DNA from: Chryseobacterium wanjuense
Lineage (GTDB): Bacteria; Bacteroidota; Bacteroidia; Flavobacteriales; Weeksellaceae
Length of the DNA: 64,000 bases
NCBI RefSeq assembly: GCF_900111495.1
Contig: NZ_FOIU01000001.1
Location: 682,001-746,000 of the forward strand
Reading direction: 5' to 3'
Numbering within the stretch: position 1 is the stretch's first letter; each line of letters begins with the position of its first letter. Position numbers and translations under genes: made by a program. Below the pieces are notes generated by a model. That model was not told where the DNA came from. It made no database searches and saw only the letters and a list, made by a program, of their open reading frames with translations. Positions 27,604 through 35,922 of the stretch are shown here, in pieces.

Positions 27604-28425
27604 CTATTCTTCAATAAACTTCAAAAGATCTTTATTGATTGTTGCTGCTTCTGTAGTCGGCATTCCGTGAGGGAAACCTGGGTAAGTCTTTATTGTTCCG
27701 TTTTTTAATAATTTAATTGATTTTAAAGCGGCATTTTGGTAAGGAACGATTTGGTCGTCTTCACCGTGAAGCACTAAAACCGGAATATCAACGGCTTGCA
27801 AATCTTCTCTGAAATCAGTTTCAGAAAACGCTTTGATTCCGTCATAATGGGCAACGATTCCTCCCATCATTCCTTGTCTCCACCAATTTCTCTGGATGCC
27901 TTCCTTCACATCAGCACCTTCTCTGTTGTATCCATAGAAAGGAATGGTCAAATCGATGTAAAACTGCTGTCTGTTGTTCAAAGTCTGATTTCTGATGTTA
28001 TCGAAAACTTCCATCGGAACACCGTCAGGATTGCTTTCGCTTGCTACCATAATCGGTGGAACAGCACTGATTAAAACAGCTTTTTTCGCTCTTCCTTTTG
28101 CATATTTATTTACATATCGGATCACTTCACCGCCACCTGTAGAGTGTCCGATGTGAACAACGTCTTTCAGGTCTAAGAATTCTACCAATTCAGCTGCATC
28201 AGCTGCGTACTGCTCAATCGTGTGACCGTAGATGTTCTGGCTAGATCTGCCGTGACCTCTTCTGTCGTGCGTTACCACTCTGTAACCTCTTTGTAAGAAG
28301 AAAATAACCTGTGCGTCCCAGTCATCTGATGACAATGGCCATCCGTGGTGAAACATCAATGTTGGTCCTTCTCCTTGATCTTTGTAAAAAATTTCTGTTC
28401 CGTCTTTTAATGTTAGTGTGCTCAT
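27604..28425 (-). CDS. Alpha/beta hydrolase, non-heme chloroperoxidase-like
   Basis: A 273-residue cytoplasmic alpha/beta hydrolase. The nucleophile elbow GHSTGG (Ser95), acid in GEDDQIVP (Asp223 or Asp224) and His253 in GFPHGM form the triad. The oxyanion region HHGWPLSSDDW and DRRGHGRSS are signatures of the cofactor-free haloperoxidase / aryl-esterase group. These enzymes hydrolyse esters, and with organic acids and peroxide can form peracids. The gene is monocistronic, with a TACATTTG -7 box upstream. It sits next to the stress island (bicupin, Dps, LytTR system), but the repeat operator found at those genes is not convincingly present here. Confidence 0.92.
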   Translation of the reverse strand: MSTLTLKDGTEIFYKDQGEGPTLMFHHGWPLSSDDWDAQVIFFLQRGYRVVTHDRRGHGRSSQNIYGHTIEQYAADAAELVEFLDLKDVVHIGHSTGGGEVIRYVNKYAKGRAKKAVLISAVPPIMVASESNPDGVPMEVFDNIRNQTLNNRQQFYIDLTIPFYGYNREGADVKEGIQRNWWRQGMMGGIVAHYDGIKAFSETDFREDLQAVDIPVLVLHGEDDQIVPYQNAALKSIKLLKNGTIKTYPGFPHGMPTTEAATINKDLLKFIEE

Positions 28426-28487
28426 TTTTTTAATTTTTTAATGTTGTGATTAATTTATTTTAATATTTTGTTGTCTTAATTCTTTAG

Positions 28488-28495
28488 CAAATGTA
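28488..28495 (-). promoter_or_regulatory. Bacteroidota -7 element of the hydrolase gene
   Basis: Minus strand TACATTTG, exact TAnnTTTG, about 62 bp before the start codon. No clear TTG -33 box. Confidence 0.5.
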
Positions 28496-28574
28496 GGATG
28501 GCTCGATTCATTTCTCGTTAATCTAGTTTAATATCGTACATTTTTAAAAAGAAATTATCTGATTGTCGTAACAA

Positions 28575-29276
28575 TTAGTTTTTAGAGTTAATTCTTGAAA
28601 TCAATAATCCGCAAATCATTAGCAATAATGCAGGAAGAATAAAAGTCCAGTTTCTTAAAAAGTCGAGTAGGAAAGGAGCAATAAACGCACCGGATAAAAA
28701 GCCAACCCATAAGAATAAAAGATGAATGGCGTTGGATTTATATTCTACTTTTGCCACTTTATCATCCGTCATGCTCAGCATTGCAACGTTTCTTGCCAGG
28801 CTGTTCAAGGTTCCTGTCACAAAATCTGTATTTACCTTTTGATTTCCTACAGAAGTCACAATGGTGTTCATCAATCCCATAGAAAACCCTATAATCCCAA
28901 TGGATGATAAAATATTGAGAGTATAAAAATAATCAGCTATCGTATAGAAAATCAGAATTCCTGAAACGATGTAAAATATTAATGCTTTATTCTTTATCCT
29001 CTTCCATAATGACAGACAGGTTCCCGTGTAAATTCCTGATAAAAAGCAGGCAATGACCGTAACAGACGTTATGATGACCCCTGGCTTATCAGTAGAAAGT
29101 GCAGCTCCTAATTGCGTGGTATTTCCACTCATAAAAGAAACGTATGTTTTCCATTTTATCAATCCTGTTGCATCGATGTATCCTGCGATTAAGGCTAAAA
29201 ATAGGGCTAATTTCTCCTGTATCCCAATCGATTCAGATGATGCGGAAACGCTTTTCGTATCGTCGGAATTATCCAT
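28575..29276 (-). CDS. DUF1275 (YoaK-like) membrane protein
   Basis: A 233-residue integral membrane protein with about six hydrophobic segments (LALFLALIAGYIDATGLIKW, VTVIACFLSGIYTGTCLSLW, IGIIGFSMGLMNTIVTS, LPALLLMICGLLISRI). The motifs 'AGYIDATG', 'FMSGNTTQLG' and 'VNTDFVTGTLNSL' are those of DUF1275. The family's biochemical role is not established. It starts 25 bp after the bicupin gene on the same strand, so it should be part of that operon and share its 21-bp repeat operator. Confidence 0.9.
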   Translation of the reverse strand: MDNSDDTKSVSASSESIGIQEKLALFLALIAGYIDATGLIKWKTYVSFMSGNTTQLGAALSTDKPGVIITSVTVIACFLSGIYTGTCLSLWKRIKNKALIFYIVSGILIFYTIADYFYTLNILSSIGIIGFSMGLMNTIVTSVGNQKVNTDFVTGTLNSLARNVAMLSMTDDKVAKVEYKSNAIHLLFLWVGFLSGAFIAPFLLDFLRNWTFILPALLLMICGLLISRINSKN

Positions 29277-29301
29277 TATTTCCAGAAATTGAGTTTAAAT
29301 C

Positions 29302-30348
29302 TTATTTCTTTGGCTGGATAAATACTTTTTCAGTAGGGAACTTTTCAATTTCGCCTTCTTTCAGCCCAAAATTAGTAATGACTACATCTTTCGGATTCCC
29401 GGCCAGCCATTCGCTCAAATCAATGGATTCATATTTTCCACTGTTAAAACCTATTAGAATTCTGCAAACCGTGTCGCCTGTATTTTTGATGTAATGTCCC
29501 GCTCCCATTGGTACATACCCTACATCTCCGGCATTGAATTGCTCTGTAACACAAGTAGATTCTGCTAAGAAAACCGACATTTCTGCCTGTCCGGATATAA
29601 AATATTGCCATTCGTCTGCGTTGGGATGCCAATGCATTTCTCTCAAAGCGCCGGGCTGAAGTTCCAAAATAGAACCGGACATTGTACTGCTGATAGGGAA
29701 TTCTTTGCTCGTGACCAATCTCTGCAAACCGCCACCAGGAACAATTCTCGGTTGTTGAGAATGCAATGGATATCGATGAAAACTGGTCAGTTCTATATCA
29801 GATTCATTAGGACGGGCTTCTGCATTGAAAGACATTTCATCCGGGACAATTCCTGCTGCGAAATACGCTTCTTTCTGAGGTAGAGCCGCCACTTCTTCCA
29901 AAGTTAAACCTAAATTCTGAGCCACAATTTCCGGTGGAACGCTTGAAACAAAATCTGTCACACTGAATGTATGGTCTTCAGAAAAATTACCGTTATCAAA
30001 TATCAGAATAAAATGACATTCTTCTGTTCCGGTTGCCTGAATCGAGTGGCCATAACCTTTTGGAAAATACCAAACGTCACCCGGTTCAAAATTATCCGTA
30101 TAACTATGTCCGTCGGGATGAATTATTGTTGTTCGCACAGTTCCGGAAATCACGTAAGCCCATTCTGCAGCGTTGGCGTGCCAGTGCAATTCTCTCATAC
30201 TTCCCGGCTGCAGTCTCATGGAAACTCCGGCAATTCCGATGGAAGCAGGAAAATCTGTAACAGAAGCTCCTCTTGTTGTTCCACCGTCATTGGTGCGGGG
30301 TTCTTTTTTTTCTAATTCATATTTAAAACTTAGTGATGTCGTTTTCAT
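29302..30348 (-). CDS. Bicupin of the oxalate decarboxylase family
   Basis: A 348-residue bicupin without signal peptide. Both cupins have complete metal sites: His55, His57, Glu62, His101 and His239, His241, Glu246, His285 (HWHANAAEW, GYGHS; HWHPNADEW, GAGHY). Mn-dependent oxalate decarboxylases of this fold turn oxalate into formate and CO2. The flexible lid that carries SENST in the Bacillus subtilis enzyme is SEDHT here (123-127): the lid Glu is kept but neighbours differ, so decarboxylase versus oxidase or another substrate is open. First gene of an operon with a DUF1275 protein. A repeat operator lies about 90 bp upstream. Confidence 0.9.
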   Translation of the reverse strand: MKTTSLSFKYELEKKEPRTNDGGTTRGASVTDFPASIGIAGVSMRLQPGSMRELHWHANAAEWAYVISGTVRTTIIHPDGHSYTDNFEPGDVWYFPKGYGHSIQATGTEECHFILIFDNGNFSEDHTFSVTDFVSSVPPEIVAQNLGLTLEEVAALPQKEAYFAAGIVPDEMSFNAEARPNESDIELTSFHRYPLHSQQPRIVPGGGLQRLVTSKEFPISSTMSGSILELQPGALREMHWHPNADEWQYFISGQAEMSVFLAESTCVTEQFNAGDVGYVPMGAGHYIKNTGDTVCRILIGFNSGKYESIDLSEWLAGNPKDVVITNFGLKEGEIEKFPTEKVFIQPKK

Positions 30349-30398
30349 AGCAGTAGATTTTATGATTATTAATAAATAGTTTGTTTTTATTTCTATTG

Positions 30399-30406
30399 TA
30401 AAGCTA
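30399..30406 (-). promoter_or_regulatory. -7 element of the bicupin operon
   Basis: Minus strand TAGCTTTA, close to TAnnTTTG. The same sequence stands at the same distance from the repeat operator at two other genes. Confidence 0.55.
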
Positions 30407-30436
30407 CTTCGGAATCATCCGGTTTTGAAGTGGTTT

Positions 30437-30465
30437 TCGGTGAATGGGCAAAAAGAGTCGGTGAA
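30437..30465 (-). promoter_or_regulatory. Direct-repeat operator, bicupin operon
   Basis: TCGGTGAA at 30437-30444 and again at 30458-30465, exactly 21 bp apart, with GGGCAAAA between. It starts 40 bp from the TGTAAAG that contains the -7 element. The same layout is seen upstream of 31068 and 35424. Confidence 0.75.
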
Positions 30466-30510
30466 AATTTCAAAAGAATAGCTGATGTGTTTCTCCTTTA
30501 TCTTTTTTAA

Positions 30511-31068
30511 TTAAAAGGGTTGATTATATTTTCCTGTTAGCGCTTTGTTTTCGATACTTTTTGCAAAGTTGGGTGTTTCTTCGTGGTTGTGGGCATCGGA
30601 TGCAGCTTGTCTGGACGCGGCGGCATCGGCAAGATTTACATTGTGCTCTTTCAGATATTCAAACATTTCCGGTGTAGCGGTTGCATGAATTTCGTTGGTG
30701 TACAATGTGGTATTGTCGTCAATTTTCGTGGCTTTCAGCTCCCATAAAACCTGAACTTTGGTACGGCCGCCTTTGGTGATAGAATCTGAAATTGATAACA
30801 TTCTGCAGTAATCCGGACGGTGCTCTACAGCGACATAATGCTGTACCATCAATGCATCTCCGATTGTTTCAACGTTCAAGGATACAGGTTCGCCATCATA
30901 AGTGGTAGAAATTGCCGCTCCGATGTGCTGTGTTGAGCATCTCTGATATTCTGCATCGGGAAGGTTAAGCAACCAATCTGCGATGTTTACTTTTTCGATA
31001 GGTGCATTGATGATCGCTGTTACTGTAGAGTGAGACAATGCGTTTTCTGGTGTTTGAATAATTTCCAT
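30511..31068 (-). CDS. SRPBCC (START/Bet v1)-like protein
   Basis: A 185-residue soluble protein. The beginning (STVTAIINAPIEKVNIADWL) and middle (YCRMLSISDSITKGGRTKVQ, VLWELKATKIDDNTTLYTNE) resemble SRPBCC proteins, which form a deep pocket for hydrophobic ligands; the last about 50 residues are Ala/His/Asn-rich and probably disordered. No catalytic residues can be named. It is monocistronic and has the 21-bp repeat operator and the TAGCTTTA -7 box in the same positions as dps and the bicupin operon, which suggests a shared stress-type regulation. Function unknown; family call moderate. Confidence 0.72.
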   Translation of the reverse strand: MEIIQTPENALSHSTVTAIINAPIEKVNIADWLLNLPDAEYQRCSTQHIGAAISTTYDGEPVSLNVETIGDALMVQHYVAVEHRPDYCRMLSISDSITKGGRTKVQVLWELKATKIDDNTTLYTNEIHATATPEMFEYLKEHNVNLADAAASRQAASDAHNHEETPNFAKSIENKALTGKYNQPF

Positions 31069-31120
31069 AATGTTTAAAGTTTAAGTGTTTAAATTAAATT
31101 GTTTGATTTATTTGATGGTG

Positions 31121-31128
31121 TAAAGCTA
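31121..31128 (-). promoter_or_regulatory. -7 element of the SRPBCC-like gene
   Basis: Minus strand TAGCTTTA, identical to that of the bicupin operon, about 53 bp before the start codon. Confidence 0.55.
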
Positions 31129-31158
31129 CGCTCAACAAGTGTCAAAATCAATTGGTCT

Positions 31159-31187
31159 TCGATGAACAGGCGAAAACTGTCGTTGAA
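31159..31187 (-). promoter_or_regulatory. Direct-repeat operator, SRPBCC-like gene
   Basis: TCGATGAA at 31159-31166 and TCGTTGAA at 31180-31187, 21 bp apart, 40 bp from TGTAAAG. The spacer also keeps the AGGCGAAAA element. Confidence 0.75.
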
Positions 31188-31316
31188 TAGTCTGAAATTT
31201 AAAGAAAGGAAAAGAAAAAGTTTGTCATTCTGTAAGAATTTAAAATTATTAAAAAAAACTATGTTCAAATTCCGACGGAATAACAAAAACCGATAAGTTA
31301 CCTTTATCGCAAATAA

Positions 31317-31343
31317 AAAATCACTGTAAAAAACAGTGATTTT
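31317..31343 (-). terminator. Terminator of the LytTR operon
   Basis: An 11-bp perfect stem (AAAATCACTGT / ACAGTGATTTT) with a 5-base loop. On the minus strand it is followed by TTATTTG after a T run. It lies 27 bp past the last gene of the operon. Confidence 0.85.
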
Positions 31344-31370
31344 CAATGTATAAATAAATCATTAATATTA

Positions 31371-31919
31371 TCATTTATACAGCCATTTCCTGATTAATTT
31401 CGTGTAATTCGGCATCACCACATAAATCACCAGAAAAACCAGACAGCCTGTGCTCACCAAAGTGTCAAAGTATCTGTTGGCCGGGATATTCACGAATCGT
31501 AAACCGGGTAATAATACCAATTGCATCAGCAATGATAAAGGATAAATGGCTGACCAGGTGGCCAGATATTGTTTCCAGCGAACCGGAACTTTGTCCGTTT
31601 TTTCACCATAAAAAAGAAAATCCAGACCCGATTTGATCTCGTAATTATCTTCTTTGGTGAATAACGGATGTGCTTTTTCAATCAATTTTCTGCGTGCGTC
31701 AGATTCCATCCAGCTTCTGAGATGATCAATGGTATCGAAGCGGATAATAACGGTATACACAAAAGTAAGATTAGGAATCGGGCGCACGATCTGCCAATCA
31801 ATAAAGCCCAAAGCACTTTTTGAAACGGGCAGGATTTCATCGAGCCATTTTTCATATTCAGCCTGTTTTCCGTCCAGAACGTGATGGGTAATGACCACAG
31901 AGGCACCTTGAGTTTCCAT
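31371..31919 (-). CDS. Antibiotic-biosynthesis-monooxygenase (ABM)-like protein with membrane tail
   Basis: I start at METQGASVV (ATG at 31919), 11 bp after the kinase stop, giving 182 residues; the 17-residue longer form would run back into the kinase gene. Residues 1-100 look like a dimeric alpha/beta barrel of the ABM family (VVITHHVLDGKQAEYEKWLD, FVYTVIIRFDTIDHLRSWME). Residues about 105-175 contain two to three membrane segments (IYPLSLLMQLVLLPGLRF, LVSTGCLVFLVIYVVM). This ABM-plus-membrane-tail architecture is common in bacteria but its substrate is unknown. It is third in the operon after a LytTR regulator and a hybrid kinase. Confidence 0.85.
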   Translation of the reverse strand: METQGASVVITHHVLDGKQAEYEKWLDEILPVSKSALGFIDWQIVRPIPNLTFVYTVIIRFDTIDHLRSWMESDARRKLIEKAHPLFTKEDNYEIKSGLDFLFYGEKTDKVPVRWKQYLATWSAIYPLSLLMQLVLLPGLRFVNIPANRYFDTLVSTGCLVFLVIYVVMPNYTKLIRKWLYK

Positions 31920-31929
31920 AATTTTCGAT

Positions 31930-34137
31930 TTATAGCTGTTTGAGAAATTGTTTCGCTTCGTCAAGTGCAAAATTGAGAATGTTTTTTACGTTTTCTAAAT
32001 CATTTTGCGCTGTCGTATTTTTTTCTGTTGACCTTTCAAGTGCCGTAAGCTTTTCCTCCAAAATGGGTAGAAGTCCCATGATTGCAACACTTGATTTCAG
32101 GTCGTGTGCTCTCAGTTTTACAGTGGTAAAATCCTGATTTTCGTAAGCGGTTGAAAGTTGCTCCAAATGGGGAGGAATATTATCAATAAACTGTTTGGTA
32201 ACGGTTTGTTCGAAACTTTTATTGCCACCACTTATCGACTGCATATAGCTTAAATCAATATATTGGAATGTAACAGGAGTTGTTTCTGCTGTAATTTTTG
32301 ATGATTCTGTTTTCTGCAATCCGAAATTGGCTATTAATTTAAACAATTCTTCTTCTTTAATCGGTTTAGAGATGTATTCATTCATTCCCCGGCTCAGGCA
32401 TTTTTCCCGTTCGCCTGCTAATGCGTGTGCAGTCATTGCGATAATGGGAATATCTAATTTCAGCACCTCACGGATTTGCTGAGTGGCAGCATAGCCGTCC
32501 ATTTTTGGCATCTGAATATCCATTAAAACCAGATCATACGTTTGGTTAACTAGCTGTTCTACCGCCTCCAAACCATTAGAAACGATATCAAAATTGATGT
32601 TCCACTGTAAAAGCAGATGCTTCATCAGGCTTTGGTTGATCGCATTGTCATCCACCACCAAAACACGCAAAGGAGTATTGGTTTTATCCTTGAAATAATC
32701 GGTATTTGCGGTTGTAATCGTAGTAAGCTGTTCTTCTGAAATACCGTAAGGAATATAAAAATCGAAAGTCGTTCCTTTTCCCGGTTCGCTGCTGACTTCT
32801 ATACTTCCATCCTGCAAAATCACCAGATTTTTGACAATGGACAATCCTAAGCCGGTACCTCCGAAATTTCGTGTGATAGAATCTTCACCCTGGTTAAATC
32901 TTTCAAAAACTTCACCCAGTTTTTCTTTATCGATTCCGATTCCGGTATCAGAAATTTTGAATCCCAGCACAATATTTTTTTCAGTTTGAGACTTGTTGTA
33001 AACTTCAATGTCAATTTTTCCATGATGAGTAAATTTGATGGCATTTCCGATCAGATTAACTAAAATCTGCGTGAGTCTCGTAGCATCGCCCGTGAGTGTA
33101 TCCGGAATCGACGGATCTACTGTACTTGAAATGATCAGTCCTTTTTCTTTTGCCCGTTCCAGGAAAAGTGTTTCCACAGAATCGATTAAACCATTAATGC
33201 TGAAGATTCCCGGAGTAATGCGCATCATTCCGGCCTCAATTTTAGAAAGATCTAAAATATCATTAATAATGGTCATCAGGTTTTCTCCCGACCGCTGAAT
33301 CGATGAAACAAATTCCTTAGAAGTTTCATCCAAAGGCCTTTTTTGTAATAAATTGGTAAAACCTAAAATTCCACTCAAAGGAGTACGGATTTCGTGACTC
33401 ATATTGGCGAGGAAATTTTCTTTGGTCTGTGCAGCTACTGAGGCTTTTTTCTCGGAAATATCCAGCTCCTGAATAAGTAAACGTTGTCTTTTGAACTGGC
33501 GGAGGATATGAAAACCTACAATTCCGCCGCTCAAAACCAATAATGCCAGTAATGAAATGTCATACAATTTGGCTTTTTTACCCATCTCAGCACTTTGTTG
33601 GCTGAGTTCCACCATCTGAAGTCTTCGGCTTTTGTAAATTTTAGCGGTTATATTGGTGATTTCATTGGAAATTTTTCTGGCTCTCGGGTTGGCAATTGAT
33701 GTCTGATCATCCATATCTCCAATGGTGTTGTAACGGAGCAGCAATTTTTCTTTGACGAGTTTTTTCTCCAATGCAAGCTCGCTGAGTCTGTGTATCAGTT
33801 TCTGCTCTTCGGGATCTGTATTGTCTTTTGACAGGGAATCGAGGAAATTTTCCACTTCATCAATTTTCTGGTCGACGCCGTTAAGATGCGTTGTATCATT
33901 AGTCGCTATCGAAGCCCTGATTCTGCTTTCCACACCCAGAATATCACGGTCAATTTCTCTCAGATGATTGCTCGATCGCAACTCGTTGAGAAGGGTATTG
34001 TTATTTTTTATCAGCTCTTTGGTGTTTTTAGCCGAATTGATCTGAACAATGATCAGCAGGAAAGTACCAATAATGAACGAAATAATGATGAAATAACTGA
34101 AACGTTTGTTGCCCATTACCGAGGATATATTTTTCAT
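31930..34137 (-). CDS. Hybrid sensor histidine kinase (TM-HisKA-HATPase-REC-HPt)
   Basis: A 735-residue membrane sensor. Membrane helices at 14-32 and 193-212 enclose a helical, coiled periplasmic sensor. HisKA has phospho-acceptor His248 (NMSHEIRTPLSG); the ATPase domain has the N box LIGNAIKFT (362-370), DTGIGI and GGTGLGLSIVK; the receiver domain (490-610) has Asp540 (LVLMDIQMPKMDG); and an HPt domain follows with His678 (RAHDLKSSV). It is thus a complete intramolecular phosphorelay that should end on a separate response regulator. The LytTR regulator immediately upstream (49 bp, same strand) is the obvious partner. The signal is not evident. Confidence 0.95.
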   Translation of the reverse strand: MKNISSVMGNKRFSYFIIISFIIGTFLLIIVQINSAKNTKELIKNNNTLLNELRSSNHLREIDRDILGVESRIRASIATNDTTHLNGVDQKIDEVENFLDSLSKDNTDPEEQKLIHRLSELALEKKLVKEKLLLRYNTIGDMDDQTSIANPRARKISNEITNITAKIYKSRRLQMVELSQQSAEMGKKAKLYDISLLALLVLSGGIVGFHILRQFKRQRLLIQELDISEKKASVAAQTKENFLANMSHEIRTPLSGILGFTNLLQKRPLDETSKEFVSSIQRSGENLMTIINDILDLSKIEAGMMRITPGIFSINGLIDSVETLFLERAKEKGLIISSTVDPSIPDTLTGDATRLTQILVNLIGNAIKFTHHGKIDIEVYNKSQTEKNIVLGFKISDTGIGIDKEKLGEVFERFNQGEDSITRNFGGTGLGLSIVKNLVILQDGSIEVSSEPGKGTTFDFYIPYGISEEQLTTITTANTDYFKDKTNTPLRVLVVDDNAINQSLMKHLLLQWNINFDIVSNGLEAVEQLVNQTYDLVLMDIQMPKMDGYAATQQIREVLKLDIPIIAMTAHALAGEREKCLSRGMNEYISKPIKEEELFKLIANFGLQKTESSKITAETTPVTFQYIDLSYMQSISGGNKSFEQTVTKQFIDNIPPHLEQLSTAYENQDFTTVKLRAHDLKSSVAIMGLLPILEEKLTALERSTEKNTTAQNDLENVKNILNFALDEAKQFLKQL

Positions 34138-34186
34138 AATTAATGCTAAAATGAATGACCAGAATTAAACAGACAAAAGGAAAATA

Positions 34187-34882
34187 TTAAAAAACATTCA
34201 TCCTCGCGTTGAGTGCCTTCCGGTAAGCATCTGCAACAGGAATGAACTTTCCGTTGATCATAATTCCGCCATCCTGTAAAGTGTCAATCTTGCCGACGGA
34301 AACGATATAAGAGCGATGGACTCTGATGAAAGCATCTTTCGGCAAGCGTTCTTCAGCCGTTTTCATCTTACCGTGAATGGCAAACATTTTTTCCCGCGTG
34401 TAGAATTTTACATAATCGCCCATTGCTTCTGCATAGAAAATATCGTCGAGCTTCAAACGTCTCGTGATATTGGAATCTCTGACGAAAAGAAACTCATCCT
34501 TGGTGACTTCCACATCTTCTTTTTTGCTTTCAAAAATTGACTGTGCTTTGCTCACCGCCTGTAAAAACCTCGCAGGCATCACTGGTTTGAGGATATAATC
34601 TGCGATATTCAGCTCGAAGGCTTCGAGTGCATATTCTTTGTTGGAAGAAGTGAAAATGATAATAACGTCTTTCCCGGAAAGGTTTTTTGTAAGTTCGATC
34701 CCTGTCATTTCCGGCATTTCAATATCCAGGAATATCAGGTCTACATGATTGGTCTGCAGGTGGTTGTAAGCTTCAATAGCGTTGGAATATTCATTAACAA
34801 TGGTCAGATTGGGGATCTGTTTTGCCAGATGCGCCAAAGTGGTTCTTGCAATCTCATTGTCATCGACAATTAAAGCTTTCAT
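34187..34882 (-). CDS. LytTR-type response regulator
   Basis: A 231-residue response regulator. The receiver domain (1-120) has the acidic residues DDNE, phospho-acceptor Asp53 (LIFLDIEMPEMTG) and Lys99. The LytTR DNA-binding domain covers about 130-228 (FLFVRDSNITRRLKLDDIFY, FIRVHRSYIVSVGKIDTLQD). LytTR proteins bind two short direct repeats one or two helical turns apart. Such repeats, 21 bp apart, are present at three neighbouring promoters (30437, 31159, 35507), making this protein their most likely regulator, an inference. It is the first gene of an operon with the hybrid kinase and the ABM-like protein. Confidence 0.95.
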   Translation of the reverse strand: MKALIVDDNEIARTTLAHLAKQIPNLTIVNEYSNAIEAYNHLQTNHVDLIFLDIEMPEMTGIELTKNLSGKDVIIIFTSSNKEYALEAFELNIADYILKPVMPARFLQAVSKAQSIFESKKEDVEVTKDEFLFVRDSNITRRLKLDDIFYAEAMGDYVKFYTREKMFAIHGKMKTAEERLPKDAFIRVHRSYIVSVGKIDTLQDGGIMINGKFIPVADAYRKALNARMNVF

Positions 34883-34906
34883 AGGGATAGTTATTTAGGA
34901 TGTACA

Positions 34907-34914
34907 CAAATATA
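34907..34914 (-). promoter_or_regulatory. -7 element of the LytTR operon
   Basis: Minus strand TATATTTG, exact TAnnTTTG, 24 bp before the start codon. No TTG -33 box at usual spacing. Confidence 0.5.
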
Positions 34915-34950
34915 ATTATTCCTTTTTATTTTCAGGCCTTCCCAGTCTGT

Positions 34951-35424
34951 TTATCTGAAATACGAACGGATCATCCAGGCCATTTCCTCGTGGGTTTCCA
35001 TCACACCTGTAATGAAATCACTTGTCCCGTAATCTTTGTATTTTTCAGCAAAAGGCGTGATGTTTCCTCTCAGAAAATCGATAATGCTTTCGTGGTCTTT
35101 TAAGAGATCTTTCATAAAGCCGGGCCCGTCGTTGGTTCTTTCGCTGTATTCGGTAAGGTGGGTTAATTCAAGATAAATTTTCATTGTAGCCGGTGCGTAA
35201 TGACCAATTTTACGCATACGTTCTGCAACGCTGTCGATCAATTCATCCAATTGTTTATACTGTTCTTCAAAGAAAATATGATTGGCGTGAAAATTTTCGC
35301 CATTTACATTCCAATGTGCATTTCTTGTTTTGATGTAAAGTACAGTTTCATCAGCTAATAATTTGGCCAATTGTTCTGCTACTGCTTCAGTGTTTTTTTC
35401 TGTAATTCCGATGTTTGTTTTCAT
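34951..35424 (-). CDS. dps: Dps ferritin-like DNA-protection / iron-storage protein
   Basis: A 157-residue Dps protein. Dps dodecamers oxidise and store iron with hydrogen peroxide and shield DNA in starvation and oxidative stress. The inter-subunit ferroxidase ligands are visible in NAHWNVNGENFHANHIFFEE (His37, His49, Glu53) and LIDSVAERMRKIG (Asp64, Glu68). The N-terminus is short, without the Lys-rich tail that lets Escherichia coli Dps bind DNA, so peroxide detoxification may be the main role. Monocistronic; a 21-bp direct-repeat operator lies about 85 bp upstream and a TAACTTTA -7 element about 45 bp upstream. Confidence 0.95.
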   Translation of the reverse strand: MKTNIGITEKNTEAVAEQLAKLLADETVLYIKTRNAHWNVNGENFHANHIFFEEQYKQLDELIDSVAERMRKIGHYAPATMKIYLELTHLTEYSERTNDGPGFMKDLLKDHESIIDFLRGNITPFAEKYKDYGTSDFITGVMETHEEMAWMIRSYFR

Positions 35425-35468
35425 AATTGTAAGATTTAAGTTTGAGCGGTATTGCTCTTTTTCTAATG

Positions 35469-35476
35469 TAAAGTTA
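35469..35476 (-). promoter_or_regulatory. -7 element of dps
   Basis: Minus strand TAACTTTA, same position relative to the operator as at the bicupin and SRPBCC-like genes. Confidence 0.55.
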
Positions 35477-35506
35477 TGTCGAAATCCTGTTATTTTGATG
35501 AATTTT

Positions 35507-35535
35507 TCGATGAACGGGCAAAATGAATCGGTGAA
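35507..35535 (-). promoter_or_regulatory. Direct-repeat operator, dps
   Basis: TCGATGAA at 35507-35514 and TCGGTGAA at 35528-35535, 21 bp apart, spacer with GGGCAAAA, 40 bp from TGTAAAG. Confidence 0.75.
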
Positions 35536-35834
35536 ACAGTTTTTTTTAATCTTTTACTGGAGCTGATCTTTTCTATGCTGCGAAAAAGCATCTATTACAA
35601 TTCACATCATTTCTCCTTTGGCTGGGTTTGAATGAGCTCGCAAGGAGACTTTGAGACCTTTTTCTTTTTATATAGTAAAGAGTTTAAGCTTCTCAGACAA
35701 GTTATTAATGGATAATAAGTTCAGTTTCAACAAATAAAAATTCTTTGTAGATCTTTCCACTTATGCAAATTATTGATATTTAACAATAAGAACTTTGCGG
35801 TCAGCTTTTATCAGCTTGAAAAAAAATTTAAAAT
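35536..35834. other. Intergenic stretch, nothing recognised
   Basis: No gene seen between the dps promoter and the downstream hairpin of the collar-protein genes. Confidence 0.4.
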
Positions 35835-35899
35835 AAAACCATATTTATCCTTATGAATACGGAAAATTCTCTCCATAAAACAAGGACAAATATGGTTTA
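35835..35899 (-). terminator. Long inverted repeat downstream of the collar-like genes
   Basis: AAAACCATATTTATCCTT (35835-35852) pairs with AAGGACAAATATGGTTTT (35882-35899) at 17 of 18 positions, with a 29-base loop and T-rich sequence beyond on the minus strand. It is likely the terminator of the three-gene block. Confidence 0.6.
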
Positions 35900-35922
35900 T
35901 ATAATATTAATTATTCAAAACT

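Noticed and set aside
28488..28530. Possible fourth copy of the 21-bp repeat operator upstream of the chloroperoxidase-like gene
   Set aside because: TCGATTCA and TAGTTTAA are 21 bp apart but each differs from the motif at two positions, and the distance to the -7 box is not the constant 40 bp.
29444..30315. Several open frames opposite to the bicupin gene (29605-29883, 29971-30315, 30033-30260)
   Set aside because: Shadows of the bicupin, whose metal ligands are all in place.
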